Below the pieces are notes generated by a model, which saw nothing but the letters and a program-made list of their open reading frames with translations, made no database searches and was not told the DNA's origin. Both the position numbers and the translations under genes were made by a program. Below are positions 19,797 to 30,650 of a DNA stretch of 64,000 nucleotides, piece by piece. Source of the DNA: Diphasiastrum complanatum (lineage: Eukaryota; Streptophyta; Lycopodiopsida; Lycopodiales; Lycopodiaceae); assembly GCA_029204225.1 (NCBI GenBank), contig CM055092.1, positions 82,285,543-82,349,542 on the forward strand, in the 5' to 3' direction. Each line of letters starts with the position of its first letter. Positions within the stretch are counted from its first letter, which is position 1.

Positions 19797-21240
19797 ATGT
19801 CTATGGCGAAATATCACCAGACGCCATGATTCAACTGTTCTCGATGACCATGATCGATCAAGCATGAGAATGGTTTTTTAATCTTAATCGTGAAGATAAA
19901 CGTGACTGGTCACTCTTGAAGGAGGCCTTTATCAAACGCTTCAAGCCATTTCGCTTGATAGAAAGTCCTTTTGTCAAATTAAGTAATATCAAAATGAAAA
20001 AAGACAAACAAGTATGTGACTACATTGAATGATTTAAATGATTAGAAAGTCAGGTACAAGAGCAACCCACCGAATCCATGCTCATCATTTGGTTCCTCGT
20101 TGGACTCCCACAATCGATAAGACGTGAACTTCGTTCCGATGATGAATATACATCATTGAAACAAGCCATGTCTGATGCCATTTGGGAAGAAGACGAGGGC
20201 TCAGATGTTGATGAACCACGAGAACGGAGAGCACATCGTGTTGTCCAAGAAGCTCGCCCAAATGATGACACTCGAGAAGAGTTATGGAAGACACAGATGG
20301 AGTTGCTTAACCAGCAACACCAACAACAGATGGAGAAACTCACGAAAGAGTTTCAGAACACTCTTAAATCTATCCAGAGTTCAATGCCGGGTCAGTTACC
20401 CACTGTCCAAATCCACCATAGACGAGAGAACATGTGGTGCCCTCACTGCCAAGGTGCACACACTGGCAATGAGTGCCCTTCATACCAACCGGTCCCAGAT
20501 ACTTTCTTGATCAAATGTGAAATCTGTGACTTTATGGGCCATACCTCTCTTTATTGATAACCCAAGGAACCAGCCTCACAACTAGTCAGGAGGACATTAT
20601 CAACCTCCTAGGCAACCATTTGTTTCACAGCACCACCACACGACTTATCAACCACGAAACAACCAGGTCCATATACAAGAGTTGCCCAGACAACCTAGAC
20701 ATGACCCTCAACCATAGCTGGCGCTCTTAGGACTACCACCAAGAGGACAACAAGATCTAGGAGCACAAAAACATAGACATCCTCAAGAATCTGCACAAAC
20801 ACATCGGGTAGAAAACTCCTATGATCAATCATATCACAATGATACAACAATTCCATCATCTAGTCATCACCATTATCAAACCAACAACTCATGCTCATGC
20901 AGACAAGCTGAGTATTATACACCACCAGAAAACCCAGCACAACTAGCCATCCAAGATGGTTACGCTATTGCCATGGGACCCATGAGCAACCGTTGCTTTA
21001 TTTGTGTTGAAATAGGACATTTAATGGCTATTGTAAAGTTAAAAACCAATACCATGCGGAATGTCCCGACTATGTACGTAAACACAGATTCAAGGATCGT
21101 CCTAAACAACCTAGCAGGATTCTCCCAGCATGTCATATCTCATCCGAACCTGTTAGAGTTCTTACTAGAGCACAACGCCAACAACAGGAACAACAACAAC
21201 AACACCATGGAAAATCAGCTGACCTACATGGAAGCCATTT
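19797..21240 (+). pseudogene. Gypsy gag, 5'-truncated and broken
   Basis: From about 19820 a frame with several stops reads 'DAMIQLFSMTMIDQA', 'WSLLKEAFIKRFKPFR' and 'MLIIWFLVGLPQSIRREL' (retrotransposon gag domain), matching the gag at 48926-49663. It is open at 20078-20557. A first knuckle reads CEICDFMGHTSLY, and then a TGA occupies the position of the expected last Cys. A second knuckle (CFICVEIGH) lies near 20994 in another frame. The N-terminus is missing because the inverted LTR joins at 19796. Gag packages the RNA; this copy cannot. Confidence 0.85.
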
Positions 21241-21559
21241 GATGGCCTCCACATTACCAAAAGACTACCCGGATCCAAGAGTGGAACAAAGGCAATACAA
21301 CAAATTTCGAGATGAATTTTTGCGAGAGGAAGAACATACGGAAAGTCCGTTATCAACTCATATCCCCGAAAAGGAGCAATTCCTAGAGGGACTTAAAGTA
21401 TTTTCTGACCTCATGTAAGCTCAACTCACGATGCCGTTCCATAGTGCAATCAAATCCTTCAACAGACTTCAATGCTATATCCATCGTAGTTTTTAGCTAC
21501 CTCCTATTCTTGATGAACAGCGAAAACTAGAAGACATTCTCGAAATTCTTCAGATTCCT

Positions 21560-21916
21560 ATGAATTTGATGAGTATAGGTGTTGCTAAGGGGAATAGCAT
21601 CACACTACCTTTGTCCTATAAAGATTATCCTATAGTATATGCTATCCTCGATAGCGGATCAGGTGTAAATATAATGGCTTTGTCATTGGCAAAGTCATGG
21701 GGCTTCCATACCCTCGATCAACCACGATATAAAATTCGCATGGCTGATCAACGAGTTACCAACCCTACTGGTCATCTATCAAATATAAAGGTTCAAATAG
21801 CAGGTGTCAAGTTTATTATCAATTGTGTCATCTTAGACCTACTAGAAGATGCTAATACATATAAACTCCGTCTTGGTAAACCTTGGCTCAGGTGTTGTCC
21901 AAGATTGGAAGCATAG
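21560..21916 (+). pseudogene. Gypsy aspartic protease domain
   Basis: A 118-codon frame with D31-S32-G33 in 'YAILDSGSGVNIM', followed by 'RMADQRVTNPTGHLSNIKVQIAGVKFIINCVILDL' and 'YKLRLGKPWL'. This is the single-domain retropepsin of Gypsy elements, with the catalytic triad intact. It is one segment of a broken gag-pol; upstream sequence back to 21250 is the linker in other frames. Confidence 0.8.
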
Positions 21917-22767
21917 TAAAATTACCTTTGGCAACCACGAGAAATGAGTCACGGTTGACTCAGCAAGCCATGTCAAGCCAGCCAAGATATACGATGATTG
22001 GTCATCTACAATATATGATGAATCAAATAGCGCCCCGATCTAACCAAAAGTCCATTATACACGATCCATGGACATAATCAATTGGGGTCATGCACCACTG
22101 TGGACTGTGCAGATTTCGATCGATGTCGTATCGAAACCGCTGCAGCAGATGTGGATATTATCCCATCTTCTATAGACATTGACACACCCATCATCCCACT
22201 TATGATGATTGACTTGATTCCTATAGCTTGCTGCCCTGGAGAACCTATCGTCTCTACCGCCCATGTTTCGAAAGAAGGTATTCTTTCCATAGATGATGTA
22301 GAAATGACAGATGAACATGTACTCCTCTATCTAGATGCCCAACCTCATCCACTAGAATCAATTCCTAAGGAGATCAAGACTCCAAGACCGTTGGCTCATG
22401 TCCAACTGAGGTCCAAAATACCCAACACACAAGCATACATGCCCAAATCCAAAGTTTATACATGGGATGTGTATCTAGACAAAGTCTGGGATACAATCAA
22501 TGACGATTAACAACACCGCCCACTCAAAAACCGCAACAACCTTGATTACAAAAAAATAAAATCATTGATACACAATTAACCGAGCATAAAAAATAGATGC
22601 GTACGAAGCTTAAACAGCCGATAAAGCCCTTGTCTAAGGAGACAGAAATCAAACAATCAGAACAAGCTTCCATGTCTGGTAGTGAATCCACTCAGATGAT
22701 TTCCAAAGTCCCAGAACATTTTGTAGACCCACCTTTTGATCTTCCATAGAAATTCAAAGACTTTACA
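21917..22767 (+). pseudogene. linker between Gypsy protease and RT
   Basis: The longest open part is 22082-22510 (142 codons, acidic, no known motif). It lies in the position of the variable protease-RT linker. Stops and shifts separate it from both neighbours. Confidence 0.5.
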
Positions 22768-23844
22768 TTGGATGACGTCGTTATCCAGTTACCACAACCA
22801 CATCGAGAACCTACACCAAGTTCCAATTCCTTTGAAGGACCCGCTAAGACAATTCCACTAAATCTTAAAGATCCTAACGAGGACATAGATCAAATAGTTC
22901 ATGTTGTTGCACATCTGTCATCAATCCAATTGTCTGATCTAGAGATTTTATTATGCAAATACAGAGATGTATTTGCATGGAAATATACCAAAATGAAAGG
23001 AATCCCCCCTAAAATAGTAGTACATCGGATTCCTCTAGAAGACAATGCTAAGCTTGTTAGGGCTAAACCTTACCACAGTAACCCCATCTATTGTGAGAGG
23101 ATCGATGAGGATATTAAGAAATTGCTGGATGCTGGCTTCATTTATGAGGTCCAACATACTGATTGGGTATCACCCATTGTGGTTGTACCCAAGAAAAACG
23201 GCAAGCTTCGTATCTGTGTCGACCTCAAGAACCTTAATGTAATTACGAAGAAAGACCATTTTCCCTTACCTTTAACGACCCAAATCTTAGAGGAAATGGT
23301 AGGAGCTGAAGCTTTCAGCTTCTTGGATGGATTCAGCGGCTATTTTCTTGTTCAAATAGCCCCTGAAGATAAACATAAAACAACCTTTGCCACAGAGAAC
23401 GAGGTTTACGCTTATAATGTTATGCCTTTTGGCTTATGTAACACCCCCTCAACATTCCAACGGGTCATGCAACTGGCCTTTCAAGATCTGTTACATCGGA
23501 TCGTGGAGATTTATCTCAACAATCTAGGTGTACATTCTTCCGCTGCTACGCACCTAGACGCCTTGGAGAAAATCTTCATTCGTTGTTGTAGGTTCGGCAT
23601 CTCACTAAACCCTGATAAATGCCAAATATGGGTCACCCATGGGGTTGTACTCGGACATATAATATCAAAGGACGGTATTTCTACTAGCTCGTCAAAAGTC
23701 AAGGTTATCGTGGACATGCCCCTACCTGCAACAATGAAGGAAGTATATGTCTTCCTCGGTCATACCAACTATTATCGCATCTTTATAATCGATTATGCCG
23801 GCAAGGCACGCCTAGTTTATATAGTTGTGGTAGATCCTCGCTAG
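22768..23844 (+). pseudogene. Gypsy reverse transcriptase with mutated active site
   Basis: 358 codons. RT spans about residues 90-330: 'KKLLDAGFIYEVQHTDWVSPIVVVPKKNGKLRICVDLKNLN' split over 118-157, 'FSFLDGFSGY' with catalytic D187, 'MPFGLCNTPSTFQRVM' at 219-234, and 'LGHIISKDGI' at 295-304. The motif that should read Y-x-D-D is YLNN at 249-252 (codons AAC AAT at 23518-23523), so both catalytic Asp residues are Asn and the enzyme must be inactive. The frame ends at a TAG at 23842-23844, where the related sequence continues into RNase H ('TEERIKAFEELKTAL'). Confidence 0.9.
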
Positions 23845-23874
23845 ACCGAAGAACGAATTAAGGCCTTTGAGGAG

Positions 23875-24630
23875 TTGAAGACAGCTCTCATGACGGCTCC
23901 CATACTCCGCTCACTAGATTACACGAAAGAGTTCCATGTGCATACTGACGCAAGTAAGCATGCCATTGGAGGTCTTCTTGCACAACCAGATGAGTATGAA
24001 AAAGACTTTCTCATACGTTTCTTAAGCCGACAACTCGTGCCTGCTGAAGTAAACTATACAACTACCGAAAGAGAAGCATTGGCAATGGTCTACGCTGTAC
24101 AACAACTGATACATTATTTATTAGGCCAGACCTTTGCTTTCTACACAGACCATCAAGCACTTCTATATATCGTTAATAATACCTGTAAGACGGGACGAAT
24201 AGCTCGATGGCTACTGATTTTGGAGGATTTTAATTTCCGTATAGTCGTTCGGAAAGGGACCCAACATTTTATGGCGAATCACCTTTCGAGACTACCAAGT
24301 GCTGAAAAAGCAACTACACCAGTCAACGATGATCTTCCTGATGCATGCCTTTTTCAAATTGATGCTACACCCTTATGGGATGAGGAGATCACTCAGTTTC
24401 TCACAACAGGCCGACTAAACGAAGGCCTGAGTACAACGGAAAACTTTTTTTTTTTAATAAAAGCAGTGCCCTTTCAGTTAATTGTGGGACAACTTTACAA
24501 ACGGGGCGTTGACGACATTATTCGATGGTGTGCTTATGAATCTGAGATACGACCGATAATATCTCAGGCTCATGAGGGCATTGGGGGTGGCCACTTTTCT
24601 GCTGAAGCCACAACGAAGATTATCCTTTGA
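23875..24630 (+). pseudogene. Gypsy RNase H and integrase zinc region
   Basis: 251 codons. RNase H has 'FHVHTDASKHAIGGLLAQ' at 19-36, 'TTTEREALAMVYAVQQ' at 62-77 and 'FYTDHQALLYIVNNT'. After 'MANHLSRLP' the linker leads to the integrase N-terminal region 'GQLYKRGVDDIIRWC'. Of the expected HHCC zinc finger, H233 and H240 ('AHEGIGGGHF') are present, and the CxxC lies in the next frame (ACDVC at 24685). A TGA at 24628-24630 separates the two. Confidence 0.85.
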
Positions 24631-24636
24631 GCGAGA

Positions 24637-25663
24637 TTGTGGTGGGCATCTTTGTTTAAAGAAACGTTTGCTGTCATTAAAGCTTGTGATGTCTGTCAAC
24701 GAGCAAAGAAAAATACCAAAGCAGACTTCACACCATTGACTCCCATTATAGAAGGCGAAGCCTTCCATAAGTGGGGGATTGACTTTGTTGGACCAATCAG
24801 TCCCGCAGCAAAACATACCCATGCTCGATACATCCCCATAGCCACAGATTATGCCACAAAGTGGGTGGAGGCTCGAGCAACGAAGGACGCCAACGCAAAA
24901 ACAGTTGCACGTTTTCTTTACGAAAATATTATTATCCATTTTGGCTATCCCATAGAGCTTGTTGGTGATCGCGACATGCATTTTTTAAATGTTGTTGTTG
25001 ATACCCTCCTACGTCATTACCTTGTCGTTCACAAAAAAAGTATACCATACTATCCTAGGTGTAATGGCCAGGCTGAATCAACTAACAAGACGATCTGTAA
25101 AATTTTAACCAAGATAGTTGAAACCAGTCGCTTGGATTGGGAAACAAAACTTTTCTCACCTATCTGGGCTTACCACACCACCCCGAAGAAAGCCATTGGG
25201 TGGATTACACCTTTCCACTTAGTATATGGTCAAGAAGCGGTAATGCTCATAGAATTCTTAGTACCTTCGCTAAGAGTTACGGAAACTTTTTCGACAGATC
25301 TCTATGAAAAGGCTTCAATAGAACAACAAGTCAAAACTAGGCTATTTATGTTAGCCAGTTATGCGAGACAAGACTAATATGTTATCATGCACAACTAGTT
25401 AACAAATGACGCCAAAAGGCCTGGCATGACCGTCACCTGCGCAATAAAGATCTAACTTAGGTGACCAGGTGCTTCTTTATACATCAAAGAAACACCCCGG
25501 CAAATTGAAATTCAGAAGAGAGGGGCCATACGTTATTAATAAATTTTTTTCTAATGGTGCCATCCAATTACAAACACTTGATGGGATACTCCTAGACACT
25601 GTCGTAAACGGTGGTCGTCTACGGCGGTATTACGAAGAGTTGTTCTTTGTTGACCCAATTTAA
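24637..25663 (+). pseudogene. Gypsy integrase core and C-terminus
   Basis: The frame at 24637-25377 reads 'ACDVCQRAKKNTKADFTPLTP', then the core with 'HKWGIDFVGPISP' (first Asp), 'ELVGDRDMHF' (second Asp) and 'YYPRCNGQAESTNKTI' (Glu), so DDE is kept. The frame breaks at 25375-25377. A second open piece, 25469-25663, carries the C-terminal 'HPGKLKFRREGPYVINKFFSNGAIQLQTLDG..VNGGRLRRYY', typical of the GPY/F module. No chromodomain is seen. This is the end of pol. Confidence 0.88.
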
Positions 25664-26018
25664 CATCTTTTCCCTAATACATATTCTACATTTCTCTTTA
25701 TTTTATTATTTTTTAATTTAATTTTACTTGTACTTCTCGTTTTGCATGCCTTGTTTTATGTCCTTTCCATGCAGTTTCTCCTGTACATGGGCCATGAATG
25801 TCCTAGATCAACAAATGATAGGCTACACCATAGGAACTGATTCTCACACTTTAGCCACCTCATCTCTGTGTCTAACTGGTATCTCAGGCATACAGCCATT
25901 CATGGGGATACACTCTTCTCATAAGAACTTCTACTCTGTACCACAATCATATTTTCCTCCTGAAGTTCTTCACTTGCATACAACAGATCCATTTCTTCAT
26001 ATTGAGGTTTTGACAAAT
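25664..26018 (+). other. post-pol segment with possible splice acceptor
   Basis: A T-rich stretch (about 25680-25765) runs into TTTCCATGCAG at 25774, which looks like a branch/polypyrimidine/AG arrangement. Athila-like elements are thought to express a downstream ORF from a spliced RNA, so this is a candidate acceptor for the accessory ORF. There is no direct evidence. Confidence 0.3.
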
Positions 26019-26372
26019 CTCAACCGACGGGATCCTCTTCAATCTCAACTAACGGGATCCACTTCAATTTCAACCGACGGGATCCACTTCAATCTCAACC
26101 GACGGGATCCACTTCAATGTCAACCAACGGAATCCACTTCAATCTCAACCGACAGGATCCACTTCAATCTTGACCGACGGATCTTCACAAGATCTCGACC
26201 GACGAACCTTTACAAGATCTCAACCGACGGACTTTCATAAGATCTCGATCGACGGATCTTCACAAGATCTCGATCGACGGACTTCCATAAGATCTCGACC
26301 GACGGACCTTCACAAGATCTCGACCGACGGACCTTCACAAGATCTCGACCGACGTGACTTCATTAAAATCTG
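26019..26372 (+). repeat. 25-bp tandem repeat array, block 1
   Basis: About fourteen 25-bp units share the core ATCTCRACCGACG. The left six units continue GGATCCACTTCA, the right eight continue GACYTTCACAAG, so the array has two subtypes. Units abut with no spacers, so this is not CRISPR. Because 25 is not a multiple of 3, long frames cross it in a rotating register. Confidence 0.9.
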
Positions 26373-26958
26373 GACTGACGCTACAAACACGTCCCATCTT
26401 GCCTGCGCCCACCCAAAGGCATCCATAAATGCCATCACTTCGACCACATTCGCACCTCAGCAAAGTGCGAACTCTGGAGCTCCCTGGCGACGATCCTCTG
26501 GCAATTTTCAGACTCTCCTACATGATCCTGGCGCTCTCTCATTCGGTGCATTCGTCAGTGCTTCTACACCATCTCCACCCAGTTTTAACCATCCTCATGT
26601 ATTTGTCATTGAGAGCGCCATCACAAACCATTACCAACCCTAATATCGTCAGTGGTGAACAAAGCATTTGATACATTTCGCATGCTGAGGGGTAGTGTCA
26701 CACAAGCATTCCAAACGCTTCCGTTACACTATTGAGCATCAACTTTTAATCTTCCACACTTTTCATCCTCTCCAAACAACCATCTTAACCTCTTCCACTT
26801 AGTCACAACCATATACCCACATCTTATTTTTCAAAACCTCTACAACCCACTGTTCACACCATACTTCGATTACCACACATCCTCCATACCCTTCCATGCA
26901 CAACACCTCCACTTTCACACACCCTCCTTCCCATCCTCAATTTCTCACAGTCCATTCC
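26373..26958 (+). other. spacer between the two repeat blocks
   Basis: Noncoding apart from chance frames. It contains a purine run GAGGGGTAG at 26687-26695 directly before TGTCACACAAG, resembling a polypurine tract plus LTR start, but no second LTR copy supports that. Confidence 0.4.
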
Positions 26959-27190
26959 TTTTCCTTCCATCTCAGCCGATGCACCTTCACTCCATCTCAA
27001 CCGACGCCATTTCCACTCCATCTCAGCCGACGCATCTTCACTCCATCTCAGCCGACGCATTTCCACTCCATCTCAACTGATGCTTTTTCCTTCCATCTCA
27101 GCCGACGCATTTTCATTCCATCTCAACTGACACCTTTTCCTTCCATCTCAGCCGACGCCCTCCGCTCCCATCTCCACCGACACCCTTTTT
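26959..27190 (+). repeat. 25-bp tandem repeat array, block 2
   Basis: About nine units with the core CATCTCARCYGACGC followed by a TTYCACTC-like tail, again with a 25-bp period. The core is clearly related to block 1, so the two arrays derive from one repeat family, now separated by about 590 bp. The array ends about 40 bp before the accessory ORF. Confidence 0.85.
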
Positions 27191-27229
27191 CCAGATTATT
27201 TGTTTCTCTCTTTTTCCAATTTCTTCATC

Positions 27230-29090
27230 ATGTCTACCAACCCTGCCTCCAGCTCTGATGACCCTGCAACCAATAAGCTCGACATCCACTTATCCCAATT
27301 GGATTTTACAGAAATGCAACACTGGTACCAACAGACAGCAGCCTTCTTTCAAGCCATTGAGTTTCAAATGCCTGTCCTAACGGGGTATCAAAGCCCCTAT
27401 CTCGTGCACATGATCTATGCCAACTACAATGCTACTGCAAGGTTATGCCAGCTAATAGTCCCTCCTGTGAGAAACTATGTTTACAACCTATTATTTGCAC
27501 TAGACATCTTGCAACCTTTTGGGTTCCCAAGAGGACCCAATGCTGTCACGAGAACACTTAAGAAAATTGAGCAGACAACGTATTTCAAATTTATTGATCC
27601 ATTAGTGGCAAACTAGAAAAACAAGTACGGGTATCAAGTTGACGCAATCAATGACTCCCAATTACAAGTGACATGTGTGTACTTGACAAAGTGCGCACAA
27701 CGACCAAGGAAAAACTTGCAGAGGATACCCATGTTCCCATTTCACATGATGGCAGATTCACGACTGCACTCCCAGAATCTCTATGACTGGGCACAGTTTG
27801 TTACGAATTGTTTTCATGAGTGCATTAAAAACAAGTAGCCCATCACAGTATTGGGATATCTGATGACATATATCACTCTTCACCAAGTACCAAACAGGCC
27901 AAAGCTTCAACAACAACTGCAGCTTGCAAACAAGGCATGAGAAATTCTCATTTTACACAAGAAGTCCAAGCGTGCAAGGCACACTTCACCATCAAGATCC
28001 CAGACTAAACGAGTCAACACTAGTATCCTCCCTCTGGTGCAAAAGCCAAAAAGCCCACCACAGGATCCACAAACAGCTACAACTTCCGAAGCTCAATAGG
28101 CAGATGCCTCAAAGGCTCAGTTGCCGGGCACACGACAACAACGGAGGCAAGAGAAGCTTCAAGCTAAGAGCACATCACCGGTGGGATCAGTTTCAGATGG
28201 TTCCACCTCAGATGCTGGCACCTCATTTACGGCATCACAACAACACTCGTCACCCTCACATGTCATCGATGGGGGTGATGGAGCAACTACATCTACACAA
28301 CCACCTGATACGACAATAAGTCAAGCCACAGGTCAAGCAAATGAAGCCACCACCCCACCCACACTGATTACTATGCCAACGCCACCAACCTCACCACTGG
28401 CACAAATTTTGGGGGGGAGAGGAGTGGGGATATCTAGTCCCCAGGACACAGAAGCGGCTCAGCAACCACAGGCCTAGCAAGTCCACACACTGGACACATC
28501 GCAATATTTTGATGCTGTGGACCTGATGGAAATAAGCGACGATGAGCCAGAAAAGGTGGAGCAACCAGGAAGAAGTCTGACCCCTCTACTAACCACCACC
28601 ACCACAATCATTACGGCTGTAGTTACTCGACTTCGGGCATAAATACAAATCAAGTGCCGATCTTTGCAAGCAGGAAAGTGCCGAGTATTGCAAATCCATG
28701 GCCTTCCTGATGCAACAAGATTGTTATTGGGATCGAGGCCTGGAGCCCATCAAAATAAATCCAAATGTCGCCCTCCAGTCGAAAGAAGACCATGGAATGA
28801 TGGCCATGCTATACTACAGAGTGGCCTTCATGTCGTCATGCTATGTGACTTTGGTGGAAGACTGGCAAAAAATGGGCTTCGTAGAAAAGGTAAGAGAATA
28901 TCTGGGGCCCCTCAATTTTGGAAGTAAGCTCTGCTTCCAAGTTTTTGAGGCCCTGGGTCGGAAGATGAGTGAGCTAAAGTAGACGGCACGACGACGAGGC
29001 AAACAAGATTCACAAGAAGTGCTCAAGAGGGCTGGTATGTAGCAGCCAATTGAGAGACTTCCAATTTTGACGAATAAATTTTGTGGATAA
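27230..29090 (+). pseudogene. Gypsy 3' accessory ORF, plus-strand copy
   Basis: An ATG at 27230 (MSTNPASSSDDPATNK) starts a frame open to 27616; stops at 27614, 27837 and later break it. The N-terminal domain (to about 27910) contains 'WYQQTAAFFQAIEFQMPVLTGYQS' and 'QPITVLGYLMTYITLHQ'. The middle (28120-28480) is Ser/Thr/Pro/Gln-rich. The C-terminal domain (28690-28980) reads 'MAFLMQQDCYWDRG', 'EDHGMMAMLYYRVAFMSS' and 'VEDWQKMGFVEKVREYLGPL'. Both end domains match the minus-strand ORF at 2697-5423, so the protein is a real shared accessory product and not chance. It has no gag, pol, signal peptide or clear membrane segment. Function is unknown; it occupies the place of the extra ORF of Athila-like elements. 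Confidence 0.75.
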
Positions 29091-29185
29091 TAAGCACCTG
29101 GTTTTACAAAAGTGAACGAAGATCCATGCTTTTCCAAGTGCCAAGCGAAAGACATCACCGATGTTGTAGTGGGTCTTGCAACAGA

Positions 29186-29199
29186 TTAGGGGTGGATAA
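29186..29199 (+). other. polypurine tract of plus-strand Gypsy
   Basis: TTAGGGGTGGATAA lies immediately before the LTR start TGTTAGCAGA. The G1 element has the equivalent GGAGGGAGATAA before TGTTAGCATC, so tract and LTR start are conserved between the two families. Confidence 0.8.
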
Positions 29200-30284
29200 T
29201 GTTAGCAGATTCTAAAGAATCATCAGATGCTGAGCCAAGTTGAAGACACAAGTTATCTCTCACCCATGATCGAGGAGGTCTCAGAAGGAGGAGAGCAGAA
29301 GAAGCTGAGAGCCGAGCATGAGAGCCGAGGAATTAATAGCTAGGAAGACAATGAGTTATCTATGTGAGCCTACATGGTGTATGCCAAAGAAGGAATGACC
29401 ATGTAGGAGCTAGTAATATTTCCTAGGCATTGTAAATAAATCTAGACCCCCCTTAATTTAGTAAGAGTGAGCCACCTTTTTGATGGAGACCTTTAATGGA
29501 AGGGCAAATTCCACATGTAATTTCTAATTTGGTGGAATTGCCACTTGGGCTCCACATGGGTAGCCTTCTTGCTTATTTAAGGGCCCCGCTTCTCTTGTGA
29601 GGGAGCTTTTTGATGTATTGTCAAGTTCTCTTGAGCTAATAAAGAGGATCCTCCACGAGTTCTTGATGATAGCTAAGCTCCTTGTTCATGGCAATCTTCT
29701 TGAGTGAGATTTCTATGAGCATGCTTGATTCCTTTGCATTGTGGATTAACTAGGTTCTTGTTTCTTGTTTCTTGCTTAGTTGTGGATTAGAATTCAGTTC
29801 TTGTTTGTGAAATGAGGTAGTAATCAACATTCAAGTAAACTGGATAGGCTGGTTTGTGGTATAATTCTTGCATACTCCCTTACAGCCCAGTTCTTGATTG
29901 TTCTTGAGCAATCTAGGCATCAAGAAATGAGTGTTTCTTGATCCTTAGACTGTTAAAATGCTCTAGGAATCTTGTTTCTTGTTTCTTGAATCTTGTTTCT
30001 TGTTCCAGTAGTTAATCTTGTCTTGATTATTTCTGATTTAGTAGATAATAAGATTGCTTCCTATTCTAAAACACTGATCCCCTTGAGTTGTAGATGGTTA
30101 CATGGCTGGTTATGCATGTAGCTGATTATCGAAACCAGGTTTCCCATTGACAGGCTGGGAAATACATGCTGAAAACTGAGTAACGCTTCTGCTGTAACTG
30201 TTCTAATACCATAAAGAACCGTAACTACAGAAGTATAAGAAGAAGCAGAAAACCGTGTTCACAGATTCAAGGAATCCGTGAACA
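29200..30284 (+). mobile_element. 3' LTR of plus-strand Gypsy
   Basis: It starts TGTTAGCAGA after the polypurine tract and ends near GTGAACA, where Copia integrase sequence resumes at about 30286, for a length of about 1085 bp. The start TGTTAGCA is shared with the G1 LTR. A TATA-like 'gcttatttaagggc' lies near 29570. The last 30 bp contain a near-perfect 12-bp inverted repeat (GTTCACAGATTC / GAATCCGTGAAC). The right end is inferred from where the neighbour begins, since the 5' LTR is absent. Confidence 0.75.
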
Positions 30285-30650
30285 GTTTTGTCCATATTCC
30301 CTTGGAAACAAGGAAGAAGGAAGATCCTAGTGCATGCAAAGGGATCATGGTTGGATACTCATCCACCAAGAAGGCCTATAGAGTCTTTGTACTCTCTACT
30401 TCTCAAGTTATTGAAAGTAGAGATGTTTTCTTTCATGAAGATCAACACTCATCTTTTGAAGAGGCCGAGATCAAGAAGTCTATGGATGCATCACCTATTA
30501 TTGATTTTGAAGACAATTATGATGTGATGGGGTCAAGATTTGAAGAAGACTCTCCTTGGATTTTCTCACCAAGAAGATCCATGAGAGATAGATCCGAGCC
30601 TAAGAGGCTCTCATACGTTGACAAAGGCAAACACAAATTCTAGGAGCATA
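30285..30650 (+). pseudogene. Copia A right arm: integrase C-terminus
   Basis: The frame reads 'FVHIPLETRKKEDPSACKGIMVGYSSTKKAYRVF', equivalent to residues 478-510 of the young Copia pol, and continues through 'SRDVFFHEDQ' to 'EPKRLSYVDKGK' (equivalent to 584-596). It then jumps, with a frame change near 30640, to the end of RT: about 280 residues including YVDD are deleted. Confidence 0.85.

Noticed and set aside
26019-26372. CRISPR-like array
   Set aside because: Units of 25 bp abut without unique spacers and drift in sequence; this is a minisatellite inside a plant Gypsy element.
26170-26643. 157-codon frame through the 25-bp repeats as a repetitive protein
   Set aside because: The 25-bp period rotates the frame, the start is inside the array, and the following residues have no pattern.
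27230-29090. Accessory ORF as a viral envelope gene
   Set aside because: No signal peptide, convincing transmembrane segment or glycosylation-rich ectodomain is visible; only its position is envelope-like.
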